From Drosophila persimilis (Eukaryota; Arthropoda; Insecta; Diptera; Drosophilidae): DNA of 64,000 nt. Position numbers and translations under genes: made by a program. The notes under the pieces were generated by a model. That model searched no databases. It saw only the letters and a list, made by a program, of their open reading frames with translations, and had not been told where the DNA came from. The stretch is taken from the NCBI RefSeq assembly GCF_003286085.1, contig NW_020825322.1, forward strand, positions 1,054,001 through 1,118,000, read 5' to 3'. Position 1 is the first letter of the stretch. Every line of letters starts with the position of its first letter. Positions 24,721 through 36,740 of this stretch are shown here, piece by piece.

Positions 24721-25232
24721 TAGAGCCCTGCCTGAGCCTGAACCGCTAGACGTATGGATTCAACGGGTTTCGGTATTCGTTCGGTCGGTTAGGATCTGCG
24801 ACGCTTCTTGGCTTTCGCATTCCATCAAAATGCTCGCCCAAAACGGACCGAACGAAACAAGTATCGCCATTTTTGCTGTGTTTTTCATTTGATTTTCTGC
24901 CAGAGAGAACGAGAGGGGAACACACATATTTGCAAATCTGCAATTTGTTGTTTGTGTGCCTGAAAATCTTGATTTGTTGTGGACAAAGACAACAGTCTTT
25001 GCAGTTTGGAAATTGAATTTCAGATATAGCCAAACAAAAGCCATATATGGAAGCCGCTAAACAATGTTTCAGTGGAAAAAAACCCCGTTGTATTTTTTGA
25101 GTCACTTCAGAGATTGCGAATGAAATTTGCTGATCTTCATCCGCAGTAATCGCACTCAGAGAATCGGGACCGAACGAATGATTCATGATGATCGAAAGCA
25201 TCAAAGAGCCATTAGCTTCAGGCAGGGCTCTT
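24721..25232. repeat. Dispersed repeat copy B with short inverted ends
   Basis: Starts TAGAGCCCTGCCTGA and ends with TTCAGGCAGGGCTCTT (25217-25232), the reverse complement of its start. The first about 130 bp match the 10.5-kb copy. I could not find a clear target-site duplication. Probably an old DNA-transposon remnant. Confidence 0.45.
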
Positions 25233-28200
25233 CCTTAGGATGTTCCTTGCCTCTCCGGCACATGGCCGTTATTCTTGTCATTTTCCTATTCCATTGCTGT
25301 GCTCAGAGAGAGAGAGAGAGGAAGCAGAAGAAGACGATGAGCGCGTGGCCTCTCAGAGAATATTTGTCATGGGGAAAATATCTTTGCAAGAAACAAAATC
25401 TGTTTGTACAACATACAATTACAAAAACACACTGAAACATGCCTGGCAGTCGGGGTGGACGGATGGGGTAATGGTAATGATGGGGCTTAAGATCTAGTAG
25501 TTTGCTTAATCCAGAACGAGGGAAAGACAAAACGTAGTAGATGCCGTAAGCATTCCAAAGTCCCTCAATCTCTCAAGCCCCGCGGCGAGGCAATGCAATT
25601 ACCAAATGAGGGGCACTTGGGCCATCTTATCTAACGTCGTATACTCCGTCCATGTACACCATATACTCGGTACTCGTTGCTCGTTGCTCGTTACTCGTAC
25701 CCGTACGTATCTGCTGAACGTATCATTGTATGCTGCTTTTGTGCAATTGAAGCTTATCTAAGCGCATTTGCATTGCCATTCGTCGCTCCCACACAGGGTG
25801 CGGGGTTTTTTTTTTTGGGCCCTGCTCTAAGTATCTCGTTTCCTGCAGGGCAGATACAGATATATCATGCATATAGAAGCCCTCCTGAACCATTTACGCG
25901 TGGAATTTGCGAAGAGTGGCCAATGATCACTGGATCGAAGTTCCCATCAGCGAACGGCACGGGATGGTTGGTTGAACGCACAGCTGTGGCACGGTATTGG
26001 GTTTCCCGTTTAATTGGAAGCGAATGACTCTGGCACCTTGCATCTGTGACGACCAGTTGCAATGAATAGGGTGCCCAGAAAAGAGTCACAATTGGTGTGG
26101 AAATACTCGGAAACGTGGTGCCGACCCGACTGTTCTTCGAAGGAAACTGTTTCGAAATACATCTGTGTAGTGTATCGGATGATGGCCGCGAAGGTGCGAA
26201 CAGGCGACGTTGAATCATATACGGACCTGGAACCGGCACCGCAACAAAAACTACAATACTCGTATATTTTAGCCATGATATACGGGGGGCAATCGAATTG
26301 AAATCTATGCGTTTCCTCTCCACCGCACAATTAATAATATTATAAAATTGCCTACCGCTTGATTGGCAGTTATTTACAATTCAAGTGCCATGGTTTTTGG
26401 GTATTATTTTCATACGATTGTACTCGCGATTCCATCCGATCCGTTCCGATCCGATCCCCATTCCCCATTGCCCTTTACCCAGTGCCCAGTGCCCAGTGCC
26501 CAGTGCCCATTCCATCCCAGCAACAATCTTTATGGTACTAAATGGTTGTAAATCTATACAAATCTATAAATATGAATAACAAAATATGTACATATATAAT
26601 AAAAACACTCCAGAGTCCAGGCTCGAATATTATTAAATATAATAAATAACAGGGCAAATAATTCGAGCAGCACTCGATCGATTTCAAGTGGAGGCCCGTG
26701 GATCCCGAAACCCGAAACCCCAATCCCCATGCAGTTGACGACTCTCAAGTTGACGACGCGTCGCGTCGCGTCGCGTCGCGACAGTCGGGCGATCATTTAT
26801 GGGCCCCCCTCCACATAGATATGGCCACGATCTGGTGCGTTTTCCCCTGCTTTCCACTCCACAAAGCTCTACAAATGGTTTTCATCAATGGTGGATGTCG
26901 TCCGCAGTCGCAGTCGCAGTCGAAGTCGAAGTCGCAGTCGCAGTCGATGGTTCGGGTGGTTCGTGGATCGATGGATCGCTGGATCGTGCCACATAATAAG
27001 CTGGAGTCTGGCCGTGTATAAATTTAGTCCGCTTTCGGCAGTGGAGCTAGAACCTAGTTACAATTTCAATATCAACTAGCAAAAAGAATTCCCTAGGGAA
27101 AGTGACAAAAGAAATAGTAACAGAAACAAACAGCCAGGTATATCCATCAATGATCCTATAATATTGTTTGTTTTATTTTTAAGTGATTCAATGTGAGCGT
27201 GATATTATGTTCAAGAATAGCCTGAAAGTATCTTCCATTCGCTAATTGCCAAGTATCCTTTGGGTTGAGTCCAAAGGAGATCCAAGATCTGCTTTCACGA
27301 GCTTAAAGGAGTGTTAGAGATGGGAAGCATCCAAAGGAAAGACATCTAAATGCTGCTCTGAATGAGTTACCTTTAGGGATCTTTCGATCTTTCCATCTCA
27401 AGAACCTCTCGGGATCTGTCAGATCCCAGGCTATTCGTGTGTCTCCACTTACAGCTGGTTGTTTTTTGAAAAAACGCTCGCTTTGTTGTTGAAGTTGAAG
27501 TGAAAAGAGTCGTCAAGTGTTTGTGATCGATTGTGTGTGCGGTGCTCCCAAGTGGCTGATCGTAAATCTGCGCCACAATCGGCCGAGATACCTGGAAACT
27601 CTCAACGACAACAAAAAATGATCGAAATTTCCGATTTCCCCAACACAACAACAGTGCGAGGAGCAGAGCAGAGCAGTAGTATGATTCAATCAGTTTCGAG
27701 TGGCGCACGGCAACCTGTCGTCGTCCGGGGCTAAATATATACAATGAGAAAACTGTAGAGGCAGACATTCCCACATACATACGGGTACATTATTTGAACA
27801 CCTAAGTGTATATTTGATTTCGTGTGCACGCTCACAGGAGGGGAAAAGGGTAAAAGGGGGGAAAAAGGCTGTTGGCTTATCAATTATTTGATTAATATTT
27901 GGTTGCTTCTGTCTCTCGGACTCGCTGTCTCTCTGTCTCGCTTATCAATTAATTGAGTCAAATTCTGTAAATTGTCCGAATGTCAAGACCAAGAAGCAAA
28001 CAAAGCCCATCCACATGCATCTTCGGGTGCAATAAATATACAATATACAACACGTTTACGTATATTTGTACGGATATTGGGTAGATAATTTGATTGACAG
28101 CTGTTCGGCCCCACAGAAAGACCCAGCAGCAAACCCATCGGGGTATCGCCGACAGCAAAATCAATAGAATATTTACATTTTCATGCCTTTATACATACAT

Positions 28201-28850
28201 ACATATGTATATGGTTTCTGCCCTTTAAGAATATATGGTATATGGAATATCTAACGAATCTCTCCTTTGAGTGTCCGTTTACTGGTTTACTAGCTTCCTT
28301 TTTTTATACTCGTTACTCGTTACTTTTGTAATCAAATTATTTATTTCCCCCACCAGTCTCTCTCTCTCTCTCTCTCGCTCTTATACACTCGACGAATGTG
28401 CGAAACATGTTTACTCGTTACTTGTTTAATAGTTACTCTTGAATTATTTACTAGACATTTTTTACTCGTTGCTCGTTACTTTTTGCCCATTGTTCGACTA
28501 ATTGATATGTTGACCCACCACACTTCCCAACCCACCTCTCTTCTCCTTCTCCTTCTCCTTCTCTTCTTGCTCGTTTCGTTCGATACTCGTCCGGCCGACC
28601 GAATAGAAAAATACCTACTGTCCTGTGCTGCTCAAATCAGTAGTCGTTCAGTTGAAATTCAGATTCGTTTCGGATCAGTCCTACTCTAGTCTGGACTCTA
28701 GTCCAGCGCACCAGATATTACACAGAGGCATCTAGCAAAATTGAAACACAGGAAACACACAGCGAAAGGTTCATTGGACCATGCTTCGAGCCGGATAAGC
28801 CACAACATCCCTAATCCGTCACTGCTTTTCTTTTCGTTGCAGTTTACATT

Positions 28851-31242
28851 ATGGGTCTACTAAGCGAGGGCAGTCCACTCTCCTGGGAGGAGACCAAGGT
28901 GCTGGCCGATCATGTGCGCGAGCATGGCGTGAATCAGTTCATAAATCTCTACCACAGACTGAAGGACCGCCAGGGGGACATCCTCAAGTGGGGCGACGAG
29001 GTGGAGTACATCATTGTGAAGTTCGATGAGAAGCATAAGGTGGCCCGCGTGGCGTTGATCGCCCAGGACCTGCTGGCTCAGCTAAACGAAAAGGAGATGG
29101 CCGATCCCAAGGGCGTGAAGTCGCTGTGGCGTCCCGAATACGGTGCCTACATGATCGAGGGTACGCCCGGCAAGCCCTTCGGCGGACTGATGGCCCACTT
29201 CAATCTGGTGGAGGCCAATATGCGCTATCGTCGCGAGGAGGTCACCGAGCTGCTGGCCAAGGACGAGTGCGTCATGTCGATCACAAACTTTCCGCGCCTC
29301 GGATCCCCCAACTTTACATACCCCTTGGCCCAGCCCCGTCCAGAGGATCCCCTCAGCTCGGCCCGGTCCCTCTACTTTCCCGACGAGGCAATATTCCCGG
29401 GACATCCGCGCTTCAAGACGCTCACCCGCAACATTCGCATGCGGCGCGGCGAGAAGGTCTCCATCAAGCTGAAGGGTAAGCGTCTGCGACTGCGTCTGGC
29501 CAAAAAAAGCATTCACTGATCTTCATCCTCCATCCTCCATCCTCCATACTCTGCAGTGTTCAAAGACGCCAAGACAAAGCTGCCCGTGGAGGGGGCACCG
29601 CAGGGCGAGCCGGATGTGGTGCTGCTGGACGCCATGGGCTTTGGCATGGGCTGCTGCTGCCTGCAGCTAACCTTTCAGGCCTGCAACATCACAGAGGCGC
29701 GTCGCCTGTACGATCAGCTGGCCCCCCTGTGCCCCATCATGCTGGCCCTGACGGCGGCCAGCCCCATCTACCGCGGCTACCTCACAGAGTCGGACTGCCG
29801 CTGGAACGTGATCAGCTCGTCGGTGGACTGCCGCACCGAGGAGGAGCGCGGCCTGGTGCCGCTCGAGAACCAAAAGTTCCGGATCGCCAAGTCGCGGTAC
29901 GACTCCATCGACTCGTACCTGTCTCCGGAGGGGGCCAAGTACAACGATGTGCCCATAACCTATGACGAGCAGGTGTACAACCGCCTGGTCGAGGGCGGGA
30001 TTGACCATCTGCTGGCCCAGCATGTGGCCCATCTCTTCATTCGCGACACGGTGTCGCTGTTCAGCGAGAAGGTCCACCAGAACGACAACGAGGACACCGA
30101 TCATTTCGAGAACATTCAGTCGACCAACTGGCAGACGATGCGCTTCAAGCCGCCGCCGCCCAACAGTTCGATTGGTTGGCGCGTGGAGTTCCGCCCGTGC
30201 GAGGCGCAGATCAGTGACTTTGAGAACGCCGCCATCGTCTGTTTCGTCGTCCTGCTCACCCGTGTCATTCTCTCGTACCAGCTGAACTTTTTGACGCCCA
30301 TTAGCAAGGTGGACGAGAACATGCAGACGGCACAGAAGCGCGATGCCTGCCGTGCGGAGAAATTCTGGTTCCGCAAATCATCAAAGACCACCGAACAGCG
30401 GGCGGCCCAGGCCCAGGCCAAGGGCGGGGTCCACATCAATGGCTGGCAGACACCCGAGGCGGCAGAGAATGGCAACGGCACGGCCACCAATGGCAATGGC
30501 AATGGCAACGAAGATGAGAGAGATGAAGAGCCGCTAAACAATGGCACTTCGGCGAAAATGAATGGGCATGGAAATGGCCATAGCCGTAAGGCCACGACCA
30601 ATGGCACATCAAATGGCACCCTAAATGGCGGCTCCACTACCTCCACCACCACCAATGGGGTGGACAGCGATCACACCGACACAGATGATGAGGAGAACGA
30701 GCTGTTCCAGCTGCTGACAATCAATGAGATCTTCAACGGAAAGGTAGTCCCGAGTCCTGAGTTCTGAGTCCTGAGTTCTGTATCTAAATCGTTGTATCTC
30801 CACAGTCGAACGTGTTTCCTGGTCTGGTTCCACTGATCCGCAGCTATTTGCAGTCCATGGAGGTAGACACAGACACCCATTGCACCATCGAACAGTATCT
30901 GCGCTTTATCGAAAAGCGTGCCGCCGGCGAGCTGATCACAACGGCCACCTGGATGCGCCAGCAAGTGCTCAATCATCCCGACTACAAGTGAGTAAACCAT
31001 ACCCATAAACCATCACAGAAACTAAACGATCCAATCCGTTTTACAGGCAAGACTCGGTGGTCACTGAGGGAATCAACTATGACATGCTGAAGCTGATCCA
31101 GGGCATACAGGAGGGCAAGCATGTGGAGCCGGCATTGCTCGGCCAGGGCTATCATTCCAAGACCAAGACGAAAGATTTCATTCCGCCTGCCCTGCAGAAA
31201 CAGTTGGCCAAGAACGGCTGCTGCGAGGACAATGACAAATGA
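28851..31242 (+). CDS. Gclc: Glutamate-cysteine ligase catalytic subunit
   Basis: Cytosolic ATP-dependent ligase that joins Glu and Cys, the rate-limiting step of glutathione synthesis; works with the modifier subunit Gclm. Exons 28851-29475, 29557-30743, 30806-30987 and 31047-31242 join in phase to about 729 residues, typical for animal GCLC. The N-terminus MGLLSEGSPLSWEETK and the segments WGDEVEYIIVKFDE, PEYGAYMIEGTPGKPF and FPRLG are characteristic of the family and line the active site. Further on, MGFGMGCCCLQLTFQA, TAASPIYRG and RVEFRPCEAQ are also family hallmarks. The second exon carries a fly-type low-complexity insert rich in Asn-Gly (ATNGNGNGNEDERDEE and following). The C-terminus ends in NGCCEDNDK. 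Intron 1 contains a TCCATCC tandem. Confidence 0.96.
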
Positions 31243-33398
31243 TCGAGGGAGCAGCATCAGAAACATCAGCATAAGCATAAGCAGCAGCAGCAGCAGCAAC
31301 AGCGCGCCGAGAACCCTTCAACGACGACGCGTAGGCCGGCCGGCCGGCGCATGTGATTCGGTGCCGTCTTGTGGGTCTCTCCTGTCTCTGTCGTGTTGGT
31401 TGTCTGGATCGAAATGTTTGGTGGCACATTTACACACACACACACAATACTTATCAATATTATTTCTGTAGCATAATTTATCAATTAACAATTAGTGTGC
31501 ACCAAATCCTAATTGTGGACAAATGTTTCGCGGCCAAGTGTGGCCATCGCCTGATGTGGCAGGGCAGGGCAGGGCATGGGATTGGATGTGACAGAGTGCA
31601 ACAGCAACAGCAAAAGCAAAAGCAGAACCAATGAGAATGCCAATGATGAGAAAGTCTAGCGACTAGTTGGGCCCATAGCCCTAACAATAGCAACAATGTT
31701 CTCCCTTTTATCGTGTTTTATAAATATAATTTTTTTTTTTTTTTGGACATCCTCTACCCGTTCCCCCCTTCCTTCTTCCTCCCCCTTTCGTTCCCTTTAA
31801 ACGTTTGAAATACTTGTGGGGAATACAGTGAAGCAAGAACAAAACTAAATGGAAAAACTTAAGCATACATAAATCTCAACCGAAGTGCCGTTCCACAAAA
31901 ACCTCCAAGCAAGCGCATGCAATAAATAAATAAAATAATAATAGTAATATGTAACAAACAAAAAAATACATGTAATAGTTAAAAAAAAGGCCAGGTTAAA
32001 GCATCTTTTTTTTTGTTTTGTTTTGTTTCGTTTATTAAATACATATATATATATATATTTATTATTCCTATTGATATATAAATGCAAGTACAATGTAATG
32101 TTGATTTTTTTTTTAATTTACATACATATACAATATATATATATATATATATGCATGCATATATAAACAAAAACACACATATGTCTAAATGGGGCCTGCT
32201 GTTATTAAACTATATACATACACACACTATACATAGAAACCGAAACGGGGAAAATGTGAGAAACTTAAGCTATTATAATTTACGTGATTGTTTCACTATT
32301 ATTAAAGCCAATTGATTAATGATTATTGCAATTATTGTGACCACAAGCAAGCAAATAAAAAGGAAACATTGTTGAATCTTAATTGTACCGAAGAAACGAG
32401 TCGAGGCAGAGCACAATACTTACAATATTCTCTACAATATGCAAGCACTCAAAGGATGGGGATACGTTAATTATGGACTTTGGACACGGGAACTTTTGAT
32501 AAAATGCCTTCTGCAATGCATGAATTGTACTTACAAATAAATACTACATAGATACATATATATTATATACCATAGTTATCGTTGTCGATAAGATAAGTGA
32601 ATGCATTAGGGAAGTGCCTAGCCTAGGAAGTCTTAGAGAATTGCGAAACGGAGACGATGTTGAGAATGAATATTATGGGATGGGACGGGATGGAATCAAA
32701 AGCCCATATAACTTTACACTATATACAAACAAGGGATGTGTGAAACAACTCCACAAGCTATAGGTTTTATTCAAATTTGCTAGCCAATTTATAAGAGCGA
32801 GATCACATCAGAGCAGTATTTTGATTAAATAGAAAAACTATGTACCCAAACTGTATCTAAATACTGAAAGCAAATAAAAAATGTTTTGCAAAAAACAGAC
32901 ACAACAAAAAAAGAACAGTCTTCAAATTTGGCGCTCGATTGGTTTCAAGCATCGATTGCTATCTATTTCGATAGTAAAGCAGTCCTGATAAAAATGAATT
33001 GGACAACACAACCAGGGTGATCATTTACGATAGGCAAGCAAACATCACCACTATACATGAAATATGCAGCCAATTTCTTGAATTTGGGACATCTCGGCTC
33101 TAATATTCAAAAAAGGTATATAGCCGCCGATTGGTACTTTCACTCATCGCCCAAAAACATCGATATTTTTTTTATATATCAAGATGTAAATCAATATATG
33201 TCTTACATCCCTATCCCCGTGCCCAAACAAGATTTCATCGACAAAATAAAAATCAAATAAAAAAGAAATTAAAAAAACAACGTTGACATCGACCGCTCTT
33301 TGACTTGGCAAATTCCACCGTTGAGAAGTCGTGCGACCAAATAAACCCACGCTACTCACGTAGCGCGGTAAAACCCAAAAAAAAAGGAAAAACCGAAA
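31243..33398 (+). other. Gclc 3' UTR and flank up to neuferricin
   Basis: AT-rich sequence with several possible polyadenylation signals (AATAAATAAATAAAAT at about 31921, AAATAAAAAGG at 32352, AAATAAAAAATG at 32873), suggesting a long or alternatively ended Gclc 3' UTR. Runs of T, TATATA and CA repeats occur at 31727-31745, 32044-32060, 32134-32152 and 31434-31446. The last few hundred bases must hold the neuferricin promoter; TATCGATA-like words (GTCGATAAG at 32583, TTTCGATAG at 32966) may be DREF-type sites. No further gene seen. Confidence 0.5.
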
Positions 33399-34259
33399 AT
33401 GTTTGGGTTTGTGAAATATCTATTTAAATTGCAGTTTCTTTTTATTTTGGCAGCTGTGTTGGCTGGCCTTTATCGCACGGAAATAAAGCAGTTTGCAAAC
33501 AGACATGCGGCTAACTACGTGGACAAAGCTGATGGCGAGACGGTTTCGCTCCAGTTCAAAGCGGCCAACGAAAACACAGCCACGGTCCTAACTTCTGCAG
33601 AACTTTCCAAATACAATGGCGAGGATGGACAGCCCATCTACCTGGCATTGCTTGGATCCGTTTTCGATGTGACGCGCGGCATCAAGCACTATGGTACCGG
33701 CTGCAGCTATAACTTCTTTGTGGGACGCGATGCCTCTGTTGCGTTTATAAGCGGCGAGTTTGAAGAGTACGACCCGCAGACTGCGGACGATGTGCTCACC
33801 CTGAAACCCAACGACCTCCTTGGCCTGGCCAATTGGAGGGATTTCTATGAGAAGGAATATATCTACAAGGGGAAGCTGATTGGACGTTTCTACGATGAAC
33901 AGGGCGAACCGACGACGTATTACCACAAATACCTGGCGCTTTTGGAGCAAGCTCAAATAGCCAAGGCTGAGGTGGACGAGCTGCGCTCAAAGTATCCCGG
34001 CTGCAACATTGAGTGGTCTGAGGCGAAGGGAACGCGCGTGTGGTGTACCAACACGAGCGGCGATGGCAAGGAGCGAGCCTGGACGGGCTTTCCACGAAAG
34101 CTGTATAGCCGAGGTAATAAGAATTTCAATTGCGCCTGTGTACCCGAATCGGAACTAGACCAAATAGATGCCGAAGGCCAGGCGGCTCATGGCGATGCCA
34201 TGTTCAAGACGTACGACAACTGTTCGTCCCGAGCCAAGGAGTGTTTCTACAGAGTGTAA
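33399..34259 (+). CDS. Neuferricin (CYB5D2-like membrane-associated haem-binding protein)
   Basis: Member of the MAPR family with a cytochrome b5-like haem-binding domain; in mammals linked to neuron survival and P450 support. One exon, 286 residues, the family size. The N-terminus is a signal-anchor (LFKLQFLFILAAVLAGLY). The b5-like domain follows: LTSAELSKYNGEDGQPIYLALLGSVFDV, then KHYGTGCSYNFFVGRDASVAFISGEF, where the YG-x-G-x-x-Y-x-x-F-x-GRDA pattern is the MAPR signature. The C-terminal third is Cys-rich (RVWCTN, FNCACVPE, DNCSSRAKECFYRV), as in neuferricins. D. melanogaster CG12056 is annotated as the neuferricin homolog. Confidence 0.93.
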   Translation: MFGFVKYLFKLQFLFILAAVLAGLYRTEIKQFANRHAANYVDKADGETVSLQFKAANENTATVLTSAELSKYNGEDGQPIYLALLGSVFDVTRGIKHYGTGCSYNFFVGRDASVAFISGEFEEYDPQTADDVLTLKPNDLLGLANWRDFYEKEYIYKGKLIGRFYDEQGEPTTYYHKYLALLEQAQIAKAEVDELRSKYPGCNIEWSEAKGTRVWCTNTSGDGKERAWTGFPRKLYSRGNKNFNCACVPESELDQIDAEGQAAHGDAMFKTYDNCSSRAKECFYRV

Positions 34260-34896
34260 TCTAAGCGCACTAGGTGGATTTGTTGTAAATATTGTACTTT
34301 ATTTGTAGTAAATCGAAATTACAGACACTACAGCTGGTTCGCTTTTTTGGTACCAGGTCCGCTCTGTTAGCTGCGGTGGGTTCTTTTGCGTGGGTGGTAT
34401 ATTTTTGTGCTGTTAAGCGCAATCGTGTATTGTTTTAAATTTCATTTTCACGTTATATAGAAATTCAGTAAAAGCAAGTATTTAGAATAAGCCAGTTAAC
34501 TGGAAAATTGATTCATGAATCGTATAAAATGATGTGGGCATGGCTAAATGTTCTATACAGCTGAGAATATTCCACGGAAGATCAAAAACGAGAAATATGT
34601 ATGATGGAACTTGAATTCGTCAGTATGAGACGGTATGTTTCGGTATATTTCTGAGGCAGCAACAGAGCAGCGACCAAATTAAAAAAAAATAAATAAAAAA
34701 AATATACGTTATACAAAAGAACTATAAGACGAAAATCCGTGGAAGAGTAGAAAGGCTGGCCGAATATTTGAACATATATATATTTGCATAAGTAAAAGTG
34801 AATTTGTTTGCTTTTGCTTGGAGGATTTTTTATTGGTTCACAGCGAATCGCTGTTGTTGTGTATTGTTTATTTTAATGGATTTTGCCGCTTAACTA
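34260..34896 (+). other. Neuferricin 3' end and COMMD3-like promoter region
   Basis: Begins with the neuferricin 3' UTR. At about 34545-34660 lies a minus-oriented copy of the ATACCG-type repeat described at 37.0 kb (GAGACGG-TAT, TTTCGGTATATTTCTGAG). Short T- and A-rich DNA follows up to the COMMD3-like start. No gene seen. Confidence 0.5.
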
Positions 34897-35613
34897 ATGG
34901 CTACGGCTGCAGCGAGTTGCCCGGCAGTGGAGGCGGACACAGATGCCAGTAACCTAATCTCGGCTACTGTGGTGGCGGGCCTTAAAAACCTGGGCACGAT
35001 TCTGACGCCCCCCATCACAAAGATTCTCATTGCGAATTCCCTCAAGTTGACCCTTCATCCGGACGCAAGTGAGAAAGACTACTATACCCGCTATATCTTC
35101 TTGGAAGTGATCTAATGCTAATGCATATCCCTATTCCCATTCCGTAAAGCCATTGCACCGGTGCCTGAAATCTATGCCAACAATGCTGCCAGCGCCAAGC
35201 AAAGCGAATATGCCGTCGTTGCCCTCTACGCTTTGGCCACCAAGCATGCCTGGGATGGACTGACACTCCGCCATCAATTGGAGGGTCTTGCGGTTCACAG
35301 CAGTGCCGTGGATGAGTTGACACGCGTCTACGAGGACAATCGGAAGGATCTGGTGCTGCGTCAACTGCAAGTGGGACACAATTTTCCCCACATCACCGAT
35401 GTCCAGTGGCGGATTGTGTGCGATGTAAAGTCCTCCACGTCCGCCAGCAGCACAGGCGTTGCCCAGTTTTGCATTAATCTTGGCCGGTTTCAGCAAAGCA
35501 GCGGCGAACGGATCACAATTGTGGAGTTCGTGTGCAACGCCGAGGAGCTACATTCGCTGATCAATCGGCTAAAGGAGATCGAGAGGCATTGCAATCAAAT
35601 GGCCATTAGATAG
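34897..35613 (+). CDS. COMM domain-containing protein, COMMD3-like
   Basis: COMMD proteins form the Commander complex, which with retriever recycles endosomal membrane cargo. Exons 34897-35068 and 35150-35613 are joined in phase 1 across an 81-bp intron (GTGAGA; branch-like CTAAT; acceptor GTAAAG), giving 211 residues. The N-terminal helical part includes KNLGTILTPPITKILIANSLK. The C-terminal COMM domain starts at HNFPHITDVQWRIVCDVKSS and ends SLINRLKEIERHCNQ. The PHITDVxWR motif and the overall order match COMMD3 best among the ten paralogs. The acceptor ends in AAG rather than CAG. Confidence 0.8.
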
Positions 35614-35821
35614 TAGGAACAAAACAATCTTATAATGTATATTCTCGCAGTATATAACAAGTCGTCTGTCTATGTAAGCCATATACAAAGTCGAAGTTAA
35701 TAATCTAACCAGTTACCACAGTTCTAATCACAAATAGGCTTTATCTTCGTAATTTAGCAGCCTCCATGCCACTCCTCTCCTCTAATGTGGTGGGCAGATA
35801 ATTGTACTGAGCGGTCTTCCG

Positions 35822-36740
35822 TTAAAAGAGCCTGTTATAGTTCAGCTGGTCGTCGTTGGGCGACAGAATCTTCAGTAGGACATCGTAGTTGCTTGGCGCC
35901 GTACAGTAAATAGTCCCTGAGAAGTGGGTATTGTCATTCTCCTCGGCAGCAATCACCATGCATTGGTTTTTGATGGTCAGACTCATATTCAGCCCGCGGA
36001 AACGCGAATCCTGCTTGTACAACATGGCATCCTCTTTGGGCATAAAGTAGGGTCGTCCACTGAACGGATTTAGGAAGTCCGCCCAGAAGCCCATCGATAA
36101 GAGACGATCGCTGATGTCTCTGGCGGCCAGCACAAACTTGAAAGGATGAGTAAAAGGATTAGTGAATCGCAAAAAAATGTATTCGTTTGAACAGCTCTAC
36201 CTTGGTGGCGCCTGTTTCGATGTCACCATCATAGCTCAAGGTGAGCAACGTAATGGCCGTATCCTTGCTTGCAACGGCGCGCACTGGGAACAGTTCGATG
36301 AGGGTGTCACGTATCAGCATGGGACACTGGCAGCAGGAGATCTCAAGGCTCGACTTGTCCTTATTTTCCTCTTTGTTGAAATTCACTATCTCCGAGAGTG
36401 GAGCCATCAGCTCAATGGTGGAATTATAGCCCTGCCAGGCTGGGCCAAAGCCATTTGGCAAGTAGAAGCGATTGCTCTTTGTGGCAGTCAACTCCCAGTT
36501 CAGCTCGGACTCTATGCTGTTGAGATCGTCGTCGGCGAGCTCACGAGTCCTGGTCACAATCTTAAACGGACTGCCTGCGTCCGAAGGGGATCCGCGCTTT
36601 GAGTAGTTTACTGCGCTTATCATGGCAGCCATTGGAATATCTGCGCTGAATAACCCAGTCCGGCCGCGGATGCGGGCTGTTGTCGGTACATGCCAGATGC
36701 GGCCCACAGTTTCGAGTGTGCGAATCAGTGTACGCGACAT
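35822..36740 (-). CDS. MMADHC (cblD) cobalamin trafficking protein
   Basis: Cytosolic/mitochondrial adaptor that receives vitamin B12 from MMACHC and directs it to methionine synthase or methylmalonyl-CoA mutase. Exons 36201-36740 and 35822-36136 join in phase 0 over a 64-bp intron, giving 284 residues (human about 296). The N-terminus is basic and hydroxylated without acids (MSRTLIRTLETVGRIW), fitting a mitochondrial leader. The conserved body includes FYLPNGFGPAWQGY, CCQCPMLIRDTLIELFP, LLTLSYDGD, FVLAARDISDRLLSMGFWADF and GRPYFMPKEDAMLYKQDSRF, close to vertebrate MMADHC. It lies tail-to-tail with the COMMD3-like gene, about 210 bp apart. Confidence 0.88.

Larger units (their letters stand above)
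18280..28850 (+). other. Upstream region of Gclc with candidate non-coding first exons
   Basis: No protein gene recognised in about 10.5 kb. It starts with the NUDCD1-like 3' end. Good donors follow transcript-like, ORF-free DNA at 18741 (GCGGCC|GTAAGC) and 19712 (TTGCCG|GTAAGT). Initiator-like TCAGTT occurs at 24025-24030 before a purine-rich stretch and near 28649, just ahead of the coding exon. I infer alternative 5' UTR exons spliced to the acceptor at about 28839 (CGTTGCAG). The interval is rich in simple repeats: GGAAT x4 (20580-20600), CACTG x5 (about 23595-23620), GTCCCC (23330-23355), GACCCG/GACCGA (24058-24103), CCCAGTG (26479-26510), TCGCG (26759-26782) and CGCAGT (26906-26945). 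Confidence 0.4.

Noticed and set aside
30116..30655. 179-codon minus-strand ORF inside Gclc
   Set aside because: Antisense shadow of the conserved Gclc exon and its low-complexity insert.
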